Position numbers and translations under genes: made by a program. A DNA stretch of 64,000 nucleotides from Mesorhizobium sp. PAMC28654 (GTDB lineage: Bacteria; Pseudomonadota; Alphaproteobacteria; Rhizobiales; Rhizobiaceae), in NCBI RefSeq assembly GCF_020616515.1, contig NZ_CP085135.1, positions 5,937,001 to 6,001,000 on the forward strand, read 5' to 3'. The notes under the pieces were generated by a model. The model ran no database searches. It was given only the letters and a program-made list of their open reading frames with translations, and was not told where the DNA came from. Below, one piece after another: positions 42,431 to 50,675 of the stretch. Every line of letters starts with the position of its first letter. Position 1 is the stretch's first letter.

Positions 42431-43201
42431 ATGAAAATCGCCTCCTTCAACATCAACAACATCAACAGCCGGCTGGAAAACCTGCTGGCGTGGCTGGCCG
42501 CGGCAAAGCCCGATGTCGTCTGCCTGCAGGAGCTCAAGGCGCGCGACACGCAGTTTCCGCTGACCAGGCTCGCCGACGCCGGCTATGGCGCGGTGTGGAA
42601 GGGGGAGCCGACCTGGAACGGCGTGGCCATACTGGCGCGGGGCGCGGAGCCGGTGCTGACCCGCGATGTCCTGCCCGGCGACGATGGGGACAAGCAGAGC
42701 CGCTATATAGAGGCGGCGGTGAACGGCATCGTCATTGCCTGCCTCTATGCACCGAACGGCAACCCGCAACCCGGGCCGAAATTCGCCTACAAGCTCGCCT
42801 GGCATGCCCGGCTGGAAACGCATGCCGAGCAGTTGCTCGACACCGGCCTGCCGGTGGCGCTGGCCGGCGACTTCAACATCGTGCCCGAGCCCCGCGACAT
42901 CTATGCCACGCGCTCCTATGACGACAATGCGCTGGTGCAGCCGGAAAGCCGCGCCGCCTTCGCCGCGCTCATCGAGCAGGGCTGGACGGACGCACTGCGC
43001 AAGAAGCACCCGAAGGAAACGCTCTACACATTCTGGGATTATCGCCGGAACCGCTGGCCGCGCGACGCGGGGCTGCGGCTCGACCATATCCTTTTGTCGA
43101 AGACGCTGGCGCGCCGGCTGATCGCCGCCGGCATCGACCGCGACGTGCGGGGTGAGGACGGCGCCAGCGATCATGCGCCGGTGTGGGTGGAGTTGAAGTA
43201 G
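42431..43201 (+). CDS. xth: Exodeoxyribonuclease III
   Basis: This 256-residue AP endonuclease/3'-5' exonuclease of the ExoIII family has the expected motifs: SFNINNINSR, LQELKARD (E34 as metal ligand), LYAPNG, GDFNIVPEPRDIY, RLDHILLS, and DHAPVW with D247-H248 as catalytic pair. It acts in base-excision repair. Located after the NHEJ genes but with a separate 105-base spacer, so co-transcription is uncertain. Confidence 0.94.
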   Translation: MKIASFNINNINSRLENLLAWLAAAKPDVVCLQELKARDTQFPLTRLADAGYGAVWKGEPTWNGVAILARGAEPVLTRDVLPGDDGDKQSRYIEAAVNGIVIACLYAPNGNPQPGPKFAYKLAWHARLETHAEQLLDTGLPVALAGDFNIVPEPRDIYATRSYDDNALVQPESRAAFAALIEQGWTDALRKKHPKETLYTFWDYRRNRWPRDAGLRLDHILLSKTLARRLIAAGIDRDVRGEDGASDHAPVWVELK

Positions 43202-43231
43202 GCGGCTTAGATGACCCCCGCCCACCGGCGT

Positions 43232-43501
43232 CTAGGGAACAACGGCAACCCCGGCATAGAACACGCCGGCGAAGATCAGTGGAACGGCGACGAGGCAGAT
43301 ACACATCACGACAAAGACAACATGGGCCGTGCGCTCGCCACGCCGGCAAATGGCATCGGCGGCGGCATCGTCCTGCGGGATCAGCACCCGCAGAAAGTCC
43401 AGGATTTCCTGGCCCACGGGCGCCTTGTTGTCGTTGGCGGGCAGGCTCGCGGGACCCTTCGGGATCAGCTTCTTCGGAACAGGAATCAAGGTTTGCCTCA
43501 C
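43232..43501 (-). CDS. Small single-pass membrane protein (start uncertain)
   Basis: The C-terminal part of this leftward frame looks genuine: an acidic/neutral stretch (QEILDFLRVLIPQDDAAADAICRRGE) followed by one transmembrane helix (VVFVVMCICLVAVPLIFAGVFYAG). The frame is open up to 43714, but residues upstream look non-coding; GTG 43501 is a guess. No family recognised. Confidence 0.4.
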   Translation of the reverse strand: MRQTLIPVPKKLIPKGPASLPANDNKAPVGQEILDFLRVLIPQDDAAADAICRRGERTAHVVFVVMCICLVAVPLIFAGVFYAGVAVVP

Positions 43502-43712
43502 AGTCGAATGCGCGGCCCAACGTCGAAACGAGGCGATGGTTCCGGATTTTCCAAATTGGCGGCCATCGCATTTTCGTGAGCCTGGCGTGTAGAGGCTGTC
43601 GCGCGCCAGAGCCTGAAGCGCCGGATCACGATGACGACAGATGTGATCTTGATCCGGCTGGCCACTCGACTCTTTGCCGACGCTGCGTAAGATCAGAGTG
43701 GGGTACTTCTCC

Positions 43713-43952
43713 ATGCGATCACTGCCACGAAATATCGACGTCGATGCCGTGCTGGAAATCGGCGCCTATCTGGACGACCAGGCGCACGCCGTTCCGGTCT
43801 CGGTCCGCGCTGCCGTCGCCGCTATTCGGCGGCGGCTGAAGACGGACCTCAGCGATCACGACCTGGAAGAACTGATTGTCGAGAGCGCTTCCACGCGGCG
43901 CCTGGCGTTGCTGCTGGACAGCCGCGACCAGGTTCCACCGCCGGGCGCCTGA
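43713..43952 (+). CDS. Small hypothetical helical protein
   Basis: This 79-residue protein reads NIDVDAVLEIGAYLDDQAHAVPVSVRAAVAAIRRRLKTDLSDHDLEELIVESA..., a composition consistent with a folded helical domain. No signal peptide. Function unknown. Confidence 0.5.
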   Translation: MRSLPRNIDVDAVLEIGAYLDDQAHAVPVSVRAAVAAIRRRLKTDLSDHDLEELIVESASTRRLALLLDSRDQVPPPGA

Positions 43953-44068
43953 GCGAGCATAAAACCTGGGGCGTCGACACCGGCAACGAGCTTGCCCAGT
44001 TCGAGAGGTGTCGTTCGGGCGAAGGGAAGAACGATGCCGCGCGGATGGCCTGAGCTTTTGAGGTTTAC

Positions 44069-44179
44069 GCTGCCCCTCATTGTCCTGCCGGACGTTCGTC
44101 GCTCGAAAAGCCAAGCAATTGGCTTTTCGTCCGCTGCGCGGATCACTCCTCAACTCCCCGTATAGGGACGGGGAGAAAA
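44069..44179. repeat. RIME-like repeat with an embedded hairpin module (type A, copy 5)
   Basis: GCTGCCCCTCAT and the CTCCCCGTATAGGGACGGGGAG hairpin are separated by an inserted perfect hairpin GAAAAGCCAA-gcaa-TTGGCTTTTC. Copy 7 at 57941 carries the same insert. Confidence 0.75.
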
Positions 44180-44431
44180 ATGCTGTCATCGCCGCTTTCG
44201 CCAATCTCCAGCGTTGCCAGGTAAGGGCGCCGGCCTTGCGGCCATCTGTCCAGCCGATAGATGGGTAACAGAATGGACCGGATACATAGGTAACAGTTCT
44301 CCCCCTATGCGTCCGCCGCAGCGCCAAGCGGATTGGTTGGCGCTGGGCTGCGGCGGGCAAGCTTCATGCGCCTTGTATCGATGATGCCGAGCGGATGGGG
44401 ATGGAAGGAAAGCGCCCATTGTTCATCCTCG

Positions 44432-44461
44432 GTGCCGGCAGGCGGATGAGGGGCAGCACCA
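44432..44461. repeat. Partial RIME-like repeat (type A, fragment)
   Basis: Only the module GTGCCGGCAGGCGGATGAGG is left. Confidence 0.55.
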
Positions 44462-44539
44462 ATGTCGAACAATTCTGGCTGAAGATACCGACTTTGCTCG
44501 GTTAAACCATTCCTCACGCGACCTTTGCCGAGTGCCCCG

Positions 44540-45376
44540 TCACCCCAGCTCCAGCGTCGTCACCCCGAATATGCGCGATAAATCCAGCTTCGGCGCAGGG
44601 CCCTTGTACATGCGCGTGGTGGTGAAGGTCGGGGCAAAACCCGCCGCTTCAAGCGCGGCGATGAAGGTGGTGTTTTCGGCCGGGACGTCGATATGCAGGT
44701 CGCCGCCCTGGCAGGTGTCCGCCAGCCCGTCCAGCAGGTGCAGCGCGGTGTCGAGATCATCAGCGAACAGCGGGCCGATCTTGAAGCCGGCGCGGCAGGG
44801 GCGGGCGACGGCGTAGCCGGTGGTGCCGCGCGCGCTGATTGCGGCGAGGCCGTGATGCGGTGGCTGCGCCCAGCGCTGCAGGAAGGCGCGCCGGGGCGCG
44901 GGGAAGCAGCGGGCGTCATAGGCGATGATGTCGGGCACGAGTTGCGTCGTCACCGGGCGCAGCCGCTCGACCCTGACCGCCGGGCCGGCGCCGCGCCCGC
45001 TGTAGCGGATGGTCTCGTAGGCCGGCCTGAAACCCTTGCGCCGGTAGTTGGCCAGTTGTGCCGCGACGCCGTCGAGGCCGATGGTGCGGCCGGAGAGCCG
45101 CTTCATGCCGGCGCTCCACACCGCCTTGCCATGACCCTTGCCGCGCATGTCGGGACGGCAGATGTAGAGGCCGATGAAGCCGAAATCGCCGCCATAGGCG
45201 ACAGCCGAGATGGCGGCGACCATCTCGTTGCCGGCGAAGGCGCCGATGAAACCCTCGGGGTCGGCGGCGAGGAAGGCGGCGGCATCGTCGATGCCGGGGT
45301 TCCAGCCCTCGGTGGCCGCCCAGTCGATGAGGACGGCCAGCTCCTGCAGCGACAGCGTGCGGATGGTCGGTTTCAT
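44540..45376 (-). CDS. GNAT acetyltransferase with a C-terminal second domain
   Basis: This 278-residue protein has an N-terminal GNAT domain (about residues 3-130) with the acetyl-CoA loop CRPDMRGKGHGKAVW (R/Q-x-x-G-x-G/A type) and the L-x-N-Y-x-x-x-G-F segment. A second domain (about 150-278) of the kind seen in YitH/HolE-like proteins follows. Cytoplasmic; substrate unknown. It ends the leftward set and lies five bases downstream of nothing coupled; the racemase gene starts a separate unit beyond it. Confidence 0.85.
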   Translation of the reverse strand: MKPTIRTLSLQELAVLIDWAATEGWNPGIDDAAAFLAADPEGFIGAFAGNEMVAAISAVAYGGDFGFIGLYICRPDMRGKGHGKAVWSAGMKRLSGRTIGLDGVAAQLANYRRKGFRPAYETIRYSGRGAGPAVRVERLRPVTTQLVPDIIAYDARCFPAPRRAFLQRWAQPPHHGLAAISARGTTGYAVARPCRAGFKIGPLFADDLDTALHLLDGLADTCQGGDLHIDVPAENTTFIAALEAAGFAPTFTTTRMYKGPAPKLDLSRIFGVTTLELG

Positions 45377-45380
45377 TCTC

Positions 45381-46127
45381 TCACTCCGCGGCGATCATCC
45401 CGGGCGAGAAGGATTTCAGCACGCCGCGATAGGGCTTGGCCAGCGGGCTGGCATAGGCGCCGCGCTTCGATGTCGACAGGCCCAAGGCGATCAGCGCCTC
45501 GGCCTGCTTCACCGCCGCGCCGACGCCGTCGATGACCGGCAGGTCGAACTCCTTCTGCAATTGGTGGGCAAGGTCGGCCATGCCGGCGCAGCCGAGCACG
45601 ATGGCCTCGGCGCGGTCCTCCTCGATGGCGCGCGCAATCTCGCCGCGCAGCTTTTCGACCGCGCCGGAGGCCGGGTCCTCCAGGGAGAGCACGGGAATCT
45701 CGGCGGCGCGCACGCGGGCGCGCCCGGCCATGCCGTAGCGCTGTACCAGCGCCTCGACCGGCACGCGCGAGCGGTCGGTGGTGGTGACGACGCTGAAACG
45801 CTGGGCGATGAAGGAGGCCAGGCTGAGCGCTGCCTCGCAGATGCCGATGACGGGGATGGCGGCCATGGCGCGCGCGGCATCCAGCCCGGTGTCGTCGAAA
45901 CAGGCGATGATCGCGGCTTGAGCGCCCCGGCGTTCGCCGCCGGCGATTTCCATCAGAAGGCCGGGCACCGCCAGCGCCTCGTCATAATAGCCCTCGATCG
46001 AAGCCGGCCCCATGGACGAGGTGACGGCGACGATTTCGGTCCAGGCGCCGGCCACGCCGCGCGCGGCCGCCGCGATCGTCTCGGTCATGCTCGCCGTCGT
46101 GTTGGGGTTCACCACCAGTATCTGCAC
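45381..46127 (-). CDS. Aspartate/glutamate (hydantoin) racemase family protein
   Basis: From the GTG at 46127 this is a 248-residue protein with the Asp/Glu/hydantoin racemase fold. The N-terminal ILVVNPNTTASMTETI is the hydantoin-racemase-like signature. The two catalytic cysteines are in ACFDDTGL and LGCAGM. It follows the ABC permease stop by two bases, so before the IS insertion it was the last gene of the transporter operon. Context (amidase, amidohydrolase, ABC uptake) suggests hydantoin or ureide catabolism. Confidence 0.88.
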   Translation of the reverse strand: MQILVVNPNTTASMTETIAAAARGVAGAWTEIVAVTSSMGPASIEGYYDEALAVPGLLMEIAGGERRGAQAAIIACFDDTGLDAARAMAAIPVIGICEAALSLASFIAQRFSVVTTTDRSRVPVEALVQRYGMAGRARVRAAEIPVLSLEDPASGAVEKLRGEIARAIEEDRAEAIVLGCAGMADLAHQLQKEFDLPVIDGVGAAVKQAEALIALGLSTSKRGAYASPLAKPYRGVLKSFSPGMIAAE

Positions 46128-46254
46128 GATCAAACCCTGGCTCGCCGGCGGCCGACATAGAGGATGGCGCCCAGCGTCGCCAGGATCACCAGGAAGGAGA
46201 ACTGGACTTGCCCCGAAAAAGTGGAGAGTTTCCTTCTGATGAAAGGCGACCTCG

Positions 46255-46548
46255 ATGACGAAACAGAGACAGTTTACGGATGCGTTCAAGGCGGAGGCGG
46301 TTGGCCTTGTGCGAACGAGCGGTCGGACGAAGCGGCAGATCGCGGAGGATCTTGGTGTTGGTTTCTCGACGCTGACGCGATGGATGGGTCGGCAGCTGGA
46401 TCGTGAGATGGGCGATCCTGGGCGTCCGCCTGATGCTGATGTCGCCGCTGAATTGAAACGGCTGCGGCGGGAGAATGAAATCCTTCGGCAGGAGCGGGAT
46501 ATCTTGAAACGGGCGACGGCTTTTTTCGTCAAGGAGGGAAGTCGGTGA
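46255..46548 (+). CDS. IS3-family transposase OrfA
   Basis: This 97-residue protein has a helix-turn-helix (RTSGRTKRQIAEDLGVGFSTLTRW) and a leucine-zipper-like coiled coil (ELKRLRRENEILRQERDILKRAT) typical of IS3 OrfA. It ends in a GTGA overlap with OrfB; in this group a fused OrfAB transposase is usually made by frameshifting. Confidence 0.93.
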   Translation: MTKQRQFTDAFKAEAVGLVRTSGRTKRQIAEDLGVGFSTLTRWMGRQLDREMGDPGRPPDADVAAELKRLRRENEILRQERDILKRATAFFVKEGSR

Positions 46549-47405
46549 GGTTCGCGCTCATCGACCAGGCGAAGAAGGATTTCCCTGTGGACCGTTTGTG
46601 CGCGACGCTGGGTGTCAGCCCGAGCGGCTACTTTGCCTGGGGGCGCCGGCCGGCGTGCCGCCGGCAGCGCGACGACATGATAATGCTGGCGCATGTGCGA
46701 TCGTCGTTCGCGCTGTCGAACGGAACCTATGGTAGCCCGCGCATGACGCGGGAACTGCAAGACAATGGCTTTGCCATTGGCCGGCGACGAACGGCGCGTC
46801 TGATGCGGGAGAATGGCCTCCAGGCAAGACAGAAGCGGCGGTTCAAGCGCACGACGGACAGCGAACACGCCTTTCCGGTTGCCCCCAATGTCATCGACCA
46901 GGATTTTGCCGCCACTGGTCCCAACCAGAAATGGGGTGCCGACATCTCCTACATCTGGACGCGGGAGGGCTGGTTGTACCTTGCTGTCGTCATCGATCTG
47001 TTTGCCCGCAAGGTCGTTGGCTGGGCTGCTGGCAACCGGCTACACCGCAGCCTGGCTCTGGCAGCGCTCAACAAGGCGTTCGTCATGCGGCAGCCGGAAC
47101 CCGGCCTCATTCACCACTCCGACCGCGGCAGCCAATATTGTTCTATCGACTACCAAGCCGAATTGCGTGCCGCCGGCGTCATCATCTCAATGTCAGGCAA
47201 GGGCAATTGCTTTGATAACGCCATGGTCGAAACATTCTTCAAGACGCTGAAAACTGAACTGATCTGGCGCACCTCTTTCCTTACCCGCGCCGATGCCCAA
47301 GCCGCCATTGCCCGATATATCGACGGCTTCTACAATCCCATCCGGCGGCATTCCGCGCTCGACTACATCAGCCCGATGCAGTTCGAGCGAAACGCCGCCG
47401 AATGA
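46545..47405 (+). CDS. IS3-family transposase OrfB (DDE integrase)
   Basis: This 286-residue protein has an N-terminal HTH_21 region and the rve core: first Asp in WGADISYIW, second in HHSDRGSQY, and Glu in DNAMVETFFKTLK. The IRRHSALDYISPMQFE end is typical of IS3. GTG start overlaps OrfA. Confidence 0.93.
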   Translation: MRFALIDQAKKDFPVDRLCATLGVSPSGYFAWGRRPACRRQRDDMIMLAHVRSSFALSNGTYGSPRMTRELQDNGFAIGRRRTARLMRENGLQARQKRRFKRTTDSEHAFPVAPNVIDQDFAATGPNQKWGADISYIWTREGWLYLAVVIDLFARKVVGWAAGNRLHRSLALAALNKAFVMRQPEPGLIHHSDRGSQYCSIDYQAELRAAGVIISMSGKGNCFDNAMVETFFKTLKTELIWRTSFLTRADAQAAIARYIDGFYNPIRRHSALDYISPMQFERNAAE

Positions 47406-48189
47406 GCAACCCGCTCTCCACTTTACCGAAGCAAGTCCAAACACCGTGGTCACCGTGCCCAGCGCGTAGAGGACGGGCGTGGTGACATTGGTGGTCATGC
47501 CGTAGATTTCCAGCGGCAGCGTGTTGAAGGTGCCTGAGGTCATCAGCGTGCGGGCGAACTCGTCATAGGAGAGCGTGAAGCCGAACAGGCCGACACCGAT
47601 CAGGCTCGGCGCGATCATCGGCAGCACGACATGGGCGAAGGTCTGCCAGGAGGTGGCGCCAAGGTCGCGCGCGGCTTCCTCATAGGCTGGCGAGAAGCGG
47701 TTGAAGACGGCGAACATGATGAGCACGCCGAAGGGCAAGGTCCAGGTCAGGTGCGCGCCGAAAGCCGATGTGTACCAGGCCGGGCGAAAGCCGACCCGCT
47801 GGAAGACGACACCGATGCCCAGCGAGATGATGATTGAAGGCACGACGAGGCTGGCGACCGCCAGGTAGAACAAGGCGGTCGCGCCGCGAAACTTCTGCCG
47901 GAAGGCGAGGCCGGCCAGCAGCGACACCACGACGGTGACGACCATCACCATCAGGCCCAGCACCAGCGAGCGCTTGAAGCTGCCGCCGAAATCGCCGACG
48001 GCCTGGCGTTCGAACAGGTTGGCGAACCAGTGCAGCGATACGCCGTTGAGCGGGAAGGTGAGGCCGCCCGTCTCGCCTAGGAAAGAGAGGATGAGGATCG
48101 CCGACAGCGGACCGTATAGGAACAGCACGAACAGCGCGAAGAAGGCGGCGAGCACATAGAATTCGAGGGTGCGTTTTTCGTGGCTCACG

Positions 48190-49103
48190 TCACAGCTCCC
48201 TGCGGATGTCGACGATGCGCAGGATCCCGGCGACCATCAAGAGCACCAGTACCAGCAGCACCACGGCGTTGGCGGCGGCGGCCGGATATTGCAGCAGCGA
48301 CATCTGGTTCTTCATCATCAGCGCCACGGAAGCGCTCTGGCCGCCCGACATCACCTGCACTGTGGAGAAATCGGCCATCACCAGCGTGACGACGAAGATG
48401 GTGCCGATCGCCATGCCCGGCTTGGCCAGCGGGATGATGACGTTCCACAGTACCTGCCAGCCGGAGGCGCCGGCATCGCGCGCGGCCTCGACCAGCGAGC
48501 GGTCGATGCGCATCAGCGTGTTGAAGATCGGCGTCACCATGAACAGCGTGTAGAGATGCACCATGGCCAGCACGACGGCGAATTCCGAATAGAGCAGCCA
48601 TTCGATGGGTTTTGGCACCAGCCCCAGATGCACCAGCGTCGAGTTGACCAGCCCGTTGCGGCCGAGCACCGGAATCCAGGAAATCATGCGGATGATGTTG
48701 GAGGTCAGGAACGGCACGGTGCAGACCAGGAACAGCACCATCTGCATGGCCGTGGTGCGGATGTGGAAGGCGAGAAAATAGGCGACCCAGAAGCCGATGA
48801 ACAAGGTCAGCGCCCAGACGATGACGGCGAATTTGATGGTGTTGAGATAGGTCTTCCAGGTGACCCAGGAGCCCAGCACATCGGAATAGTTGGTGTCAGG
48901 AAATCCGGATACATGGCGGCGAAGTCGTAATCCCAGAAGGATACGACGACGATCATGATGATGGGCAAGAGCAGGAACGCGCCGAGGATGATGGCGAGTG
49001 GTGCTGACTGCAGGTAGGGCGTGACGGCGCTGATGGAGATGCGGCGGCGGCGCCTTGTGGGGTTGGCTGTGGCGATTGCGGGGCTTTCGAGCGCGACTGT
49101 CAT
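48190..49103 (-). pseudogene. PotB-like ABC transporter permease with a frameshift
   Basis: The N-terminal part (MTVALESPAIATANP... to FWDYDFAAMYPDFL) reads from ATG 49103, behind AAAGGTG, to about 48895. The continuation (TNYSDVLGSWVTWKTYLNTIKF... to the stop at 48190) is one base out of frame. Both halves fit a single PotB-type permease: first helix SAPLAIILGAFLLLPIIMIVVV, five later helices and EAARDAGASGWQVLWNVIIPL. A one-base deletion in the CTGACACCAAC stretch explains it. It is a real mutation or an assembly error. Confidence 0.85.
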
Positions 49104-49150
49104 GCGGAACACCTTTGGGGTGTGGTGGGAGGATTTCGTAAGTCGTGATC

Positions 49151-49320
49151 CTTCGCGCCCCCCTCTGTCCTGCCGGACATCTCCCCCTCAAGGGGGGAGA
49201 TCGGCAGTTTCGGCGTCAACGCCTCTTCTCGCAAAGTTGGAGATTGGCGAAACCCAAGGCGACATCCAATCTCCCCCCTTGAGGGGGAGATGCCCGGCAG
49301 GGCAGAGGGGGGCGCGAAGG
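49151..49320. repeat. Long palindromic intergenic element (type B, copy 3)
   Basis: The outermost arms CCTTCGCGCCCCCCTCTG / CAGAGGGGGGCGCGAAGG are perfectly inverted, with inner CATCTCCCCCTCAAG / CTTGAGGGGGAGATG arms. It lies between the solute-binding protein gene and the PotB-like gene, so it may affect downstream expression in the operon. Confidence 0.85.
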
Positions 49321-49351
49321 AACGGGGCATGTCCAGTTGACGCCTTGCCCC

Positions 49352-50641
49352 TTACGCCGCGATGAACTCGTTCCAGCGCTTCACCATGTAGCGGTCCTCG
49401 TCCATGACCGAGTTCCAGCAGGCGACCTTGCCCATGCGCTCTTCGAAGGAGCCGCCATCGCGCACGGCGCCGGCCTTTTCCATGACGGTGCCGTCGGGCG
49501 CCTTGATCTCGCCCTTGGCCGGCTTGCCCTCGATCCAGTAGCCCCACTCGTCATCGGACATGAACTTCTTGGCCGAGACCATGTTGGCCGAGTAGTAGCC
49601 CTGGCGGTTGAGGTAGCCGCCGACCCAGCCCGATGTGTACCAGTTGATGTATTCATAGGCCGCGTCGAGTTCGGCGCCCTTGAGATGGGCGGCGAGGCCA
49701 AGGCCGCCGCCCCATGAGCGGTAACCTTCCTTGAGCGGCTGGAAGCGGCAGGGAATGCCCTTGGAGCGCACGGCGGCCACCGCCGGGGACCACATGGACT
49801 GGATGACGACTTCGCCCGACGCCATCAGATTGACGCTCTCGTCGAAGGACTTCCAGAAGGCGCGGAACTGGCCGCCCTGCTTGGCCTTGATCAGGAAGTC
49901 GATCGTCTTGTCGATCTCGTCCTTGGTCATGTTGCCCTTGTCGGCATATTTGATGTTGCCCATCGCTTCCATGATCATGGCGGCGTCCATGATGCCGATG
50001 GAGGGGATGTTGAGGATGGCGGTCTTGCCCTTGAAGGCCGGGTCCATGATGTCGGCCCAGCTGTTGATGTCACGGCCGACGAGGTCGGGGCGGATGCCAA
50101 GCGTGTCGGCGTTGTAGATGGTGGGCACCATGGTGAACCAGTTGGTCGGCGCCTTGGCGAAAGTCTTCGAGTCCTGTGCCTCGACGAAGCCGACCGTGTG
50201 CGGCGCCGTGCCCTGGGCAATGACGCTGTCGGGGGTGAGCTTGCCGGTTTTGAACAGCGGCACCAACTCGTCGTAATATTTCAGCTTGCTGACATCCATC
50301 GGCTGCAAGACGCCGCTCGGGAACACCTTCTTGCAGATCCAGTATTCGATATCAGCGATGTCGTAGCTGTCGGGCTGGGTCACGGCGCGCTGGGCGGCGG
50401 CATCGGAATCGGTCGCCGTCATCTCCAGCGTGATGCCGAGGTCGGCCTTGCACTTGTCGGCGATGGCGTTGAGGTTCGATACACCGGTGCCGAACTGGCG
50501 GAGCGTGATGTTGGACTGCGCCCAGATGGTCGGGAAGCCGGTGATGACGCCCGAGCCGGCGGCGAGGCCGACGGCAGCGGCACCTGTCTTGAGCAGCGTG
50601 CGGCGCGAAATGCCAGTCTTGTTTTGTGATGTATTCGTCAT
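49352..50641 (-). CDS. ABC transporter solute-binding protein (PotD/extracellular type 1-like), Tat-exported
   Basis: This 429-residue protein has a twin-arginine signal (GISRRTLLKTGAAAVGLAAGSG). A periplasmic binding fold follows, with YDIADIEYWICKKVF, a central hinge around TNWFTMVPTIYNADTLG and GYRSWGGGLGLAAHLKG. It is similar in layout to spermidine/putrescine-type binding proteins that act with PotA-like ATPases. The ligand is not evident. It starts 34 bases after the ATPase gene behind GGGGAA. Confidence 0.9.
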   Translation of the reverse strand: MTNTSQNKTGISRRTLLKTGAAAVGLAAGSGVITGFPTIWAQSNITLRQFGTGVSNLNAIADKCKADLGITLEMTATDSDAAAQRAVTQPDSYDIADIEYWICKKVFPSGVLQPMDVSKLKYYDELVPLFKTGKLTPDSVIAQGTAPHTVGFVEAQDSKTFAKAPTNWFTMVPTIYNADTLGIRPDLVGRDINSWADIMDPAFKGKTAILNIPSIGIMDAAMIMEAMGNIKYADKGNMTKDEIDKTIDFLIKAKQGGQFRAFWKSFDESVNLMASGEVVIQSMWSPAVAAVRSKGIPCRFQPLKEGYRSWGGGLGLAAHLKGAELDAAYEYINWYTSGWVGGYLNRQGYYSANMVSAKKFMSDDEWGYWIEGKPAKGEIKAPDGTVMEKAGAVRDGGSFEERMGKVACWNSVMDEDRYMVKRWNEFIAA

Positions 50642-50675
50642 GCCTATTCCCCTGTCTTGTTTTGCTTCGTTGAAC

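Larger units (their letters stand above)
43953..44539. other. Gap with repeat elements and a possible transposon remnant
   Basis: A type A repeat (44069-44179) and a partial one (44432-44461) lie here. Between them GATGGGTAACAG...GGATACATAGGTAACAG looks like the repeated end sequence of an insertion sequence. The following leftward frame (44305-44517) could be a degraded transposase piece. I cannot confirm the family. Confidence 0.35.
46203..47439 (+). mobile_element. IS3-family insertion sequence with 3-bp target duplication
   Basis: The element is 1,237 bp. The left end TGGACTTGCCCCGAAAAAG and the right end (reverse complement) TGGACTTGCTTCGGTAAAG are imperfect inverted repeats that continue as TGGAGAG in both. 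Direct repeat AAC flanks it at 46200-46202 and 47440-47442. Two overlapping transposase frames are intact. It is inserted in the ABC permease gene in the opposite direction. Fresh-looking ends and intact frames indicate a recent insertion. Confidence 0.93.
46130..48188 (-). pseudogene. PotC-like ABC transporter permease split by an IS3-family element
   Basis: The 5' part (48188 to 47443) encodes a GTG-started permease with six helices and the EAA-like loop EEAARDLGATSWQTFAHVVLP. At ...GTVTTVF the gene is cut by the IS. The missing C terminus (SFLVILATLGAILYVGRRRARV, stop at 46130) lies on the other side (46199-46130). Removing the element and one AAC copy restores a continuous frame of normal length. 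The residual frame now runs into IS sequence and is not functional as such. Confidence 0.93.

Noticed and set aside
41411-43225. 604-residue leftward open frame opposite the hydrolase and xth genes
   Set aside because: It crosses two well-supported sense genes and their spacer; composition is typical of antisense.
44180-44517. Insertion-sequence remnant with GGGTAACAG/AGGTAACAG repeats and a leftward frame
   Set aside because: Only short end-like repeats are seen and the frame shows no transposase motif; noted in the gap entry instead.
46128-46868. Extended N terminus for the racemase (495 residues)
   Set aside because: The extension runs through IS sequence and the permease 3' end; the family domain starts at the GTG at 46127.
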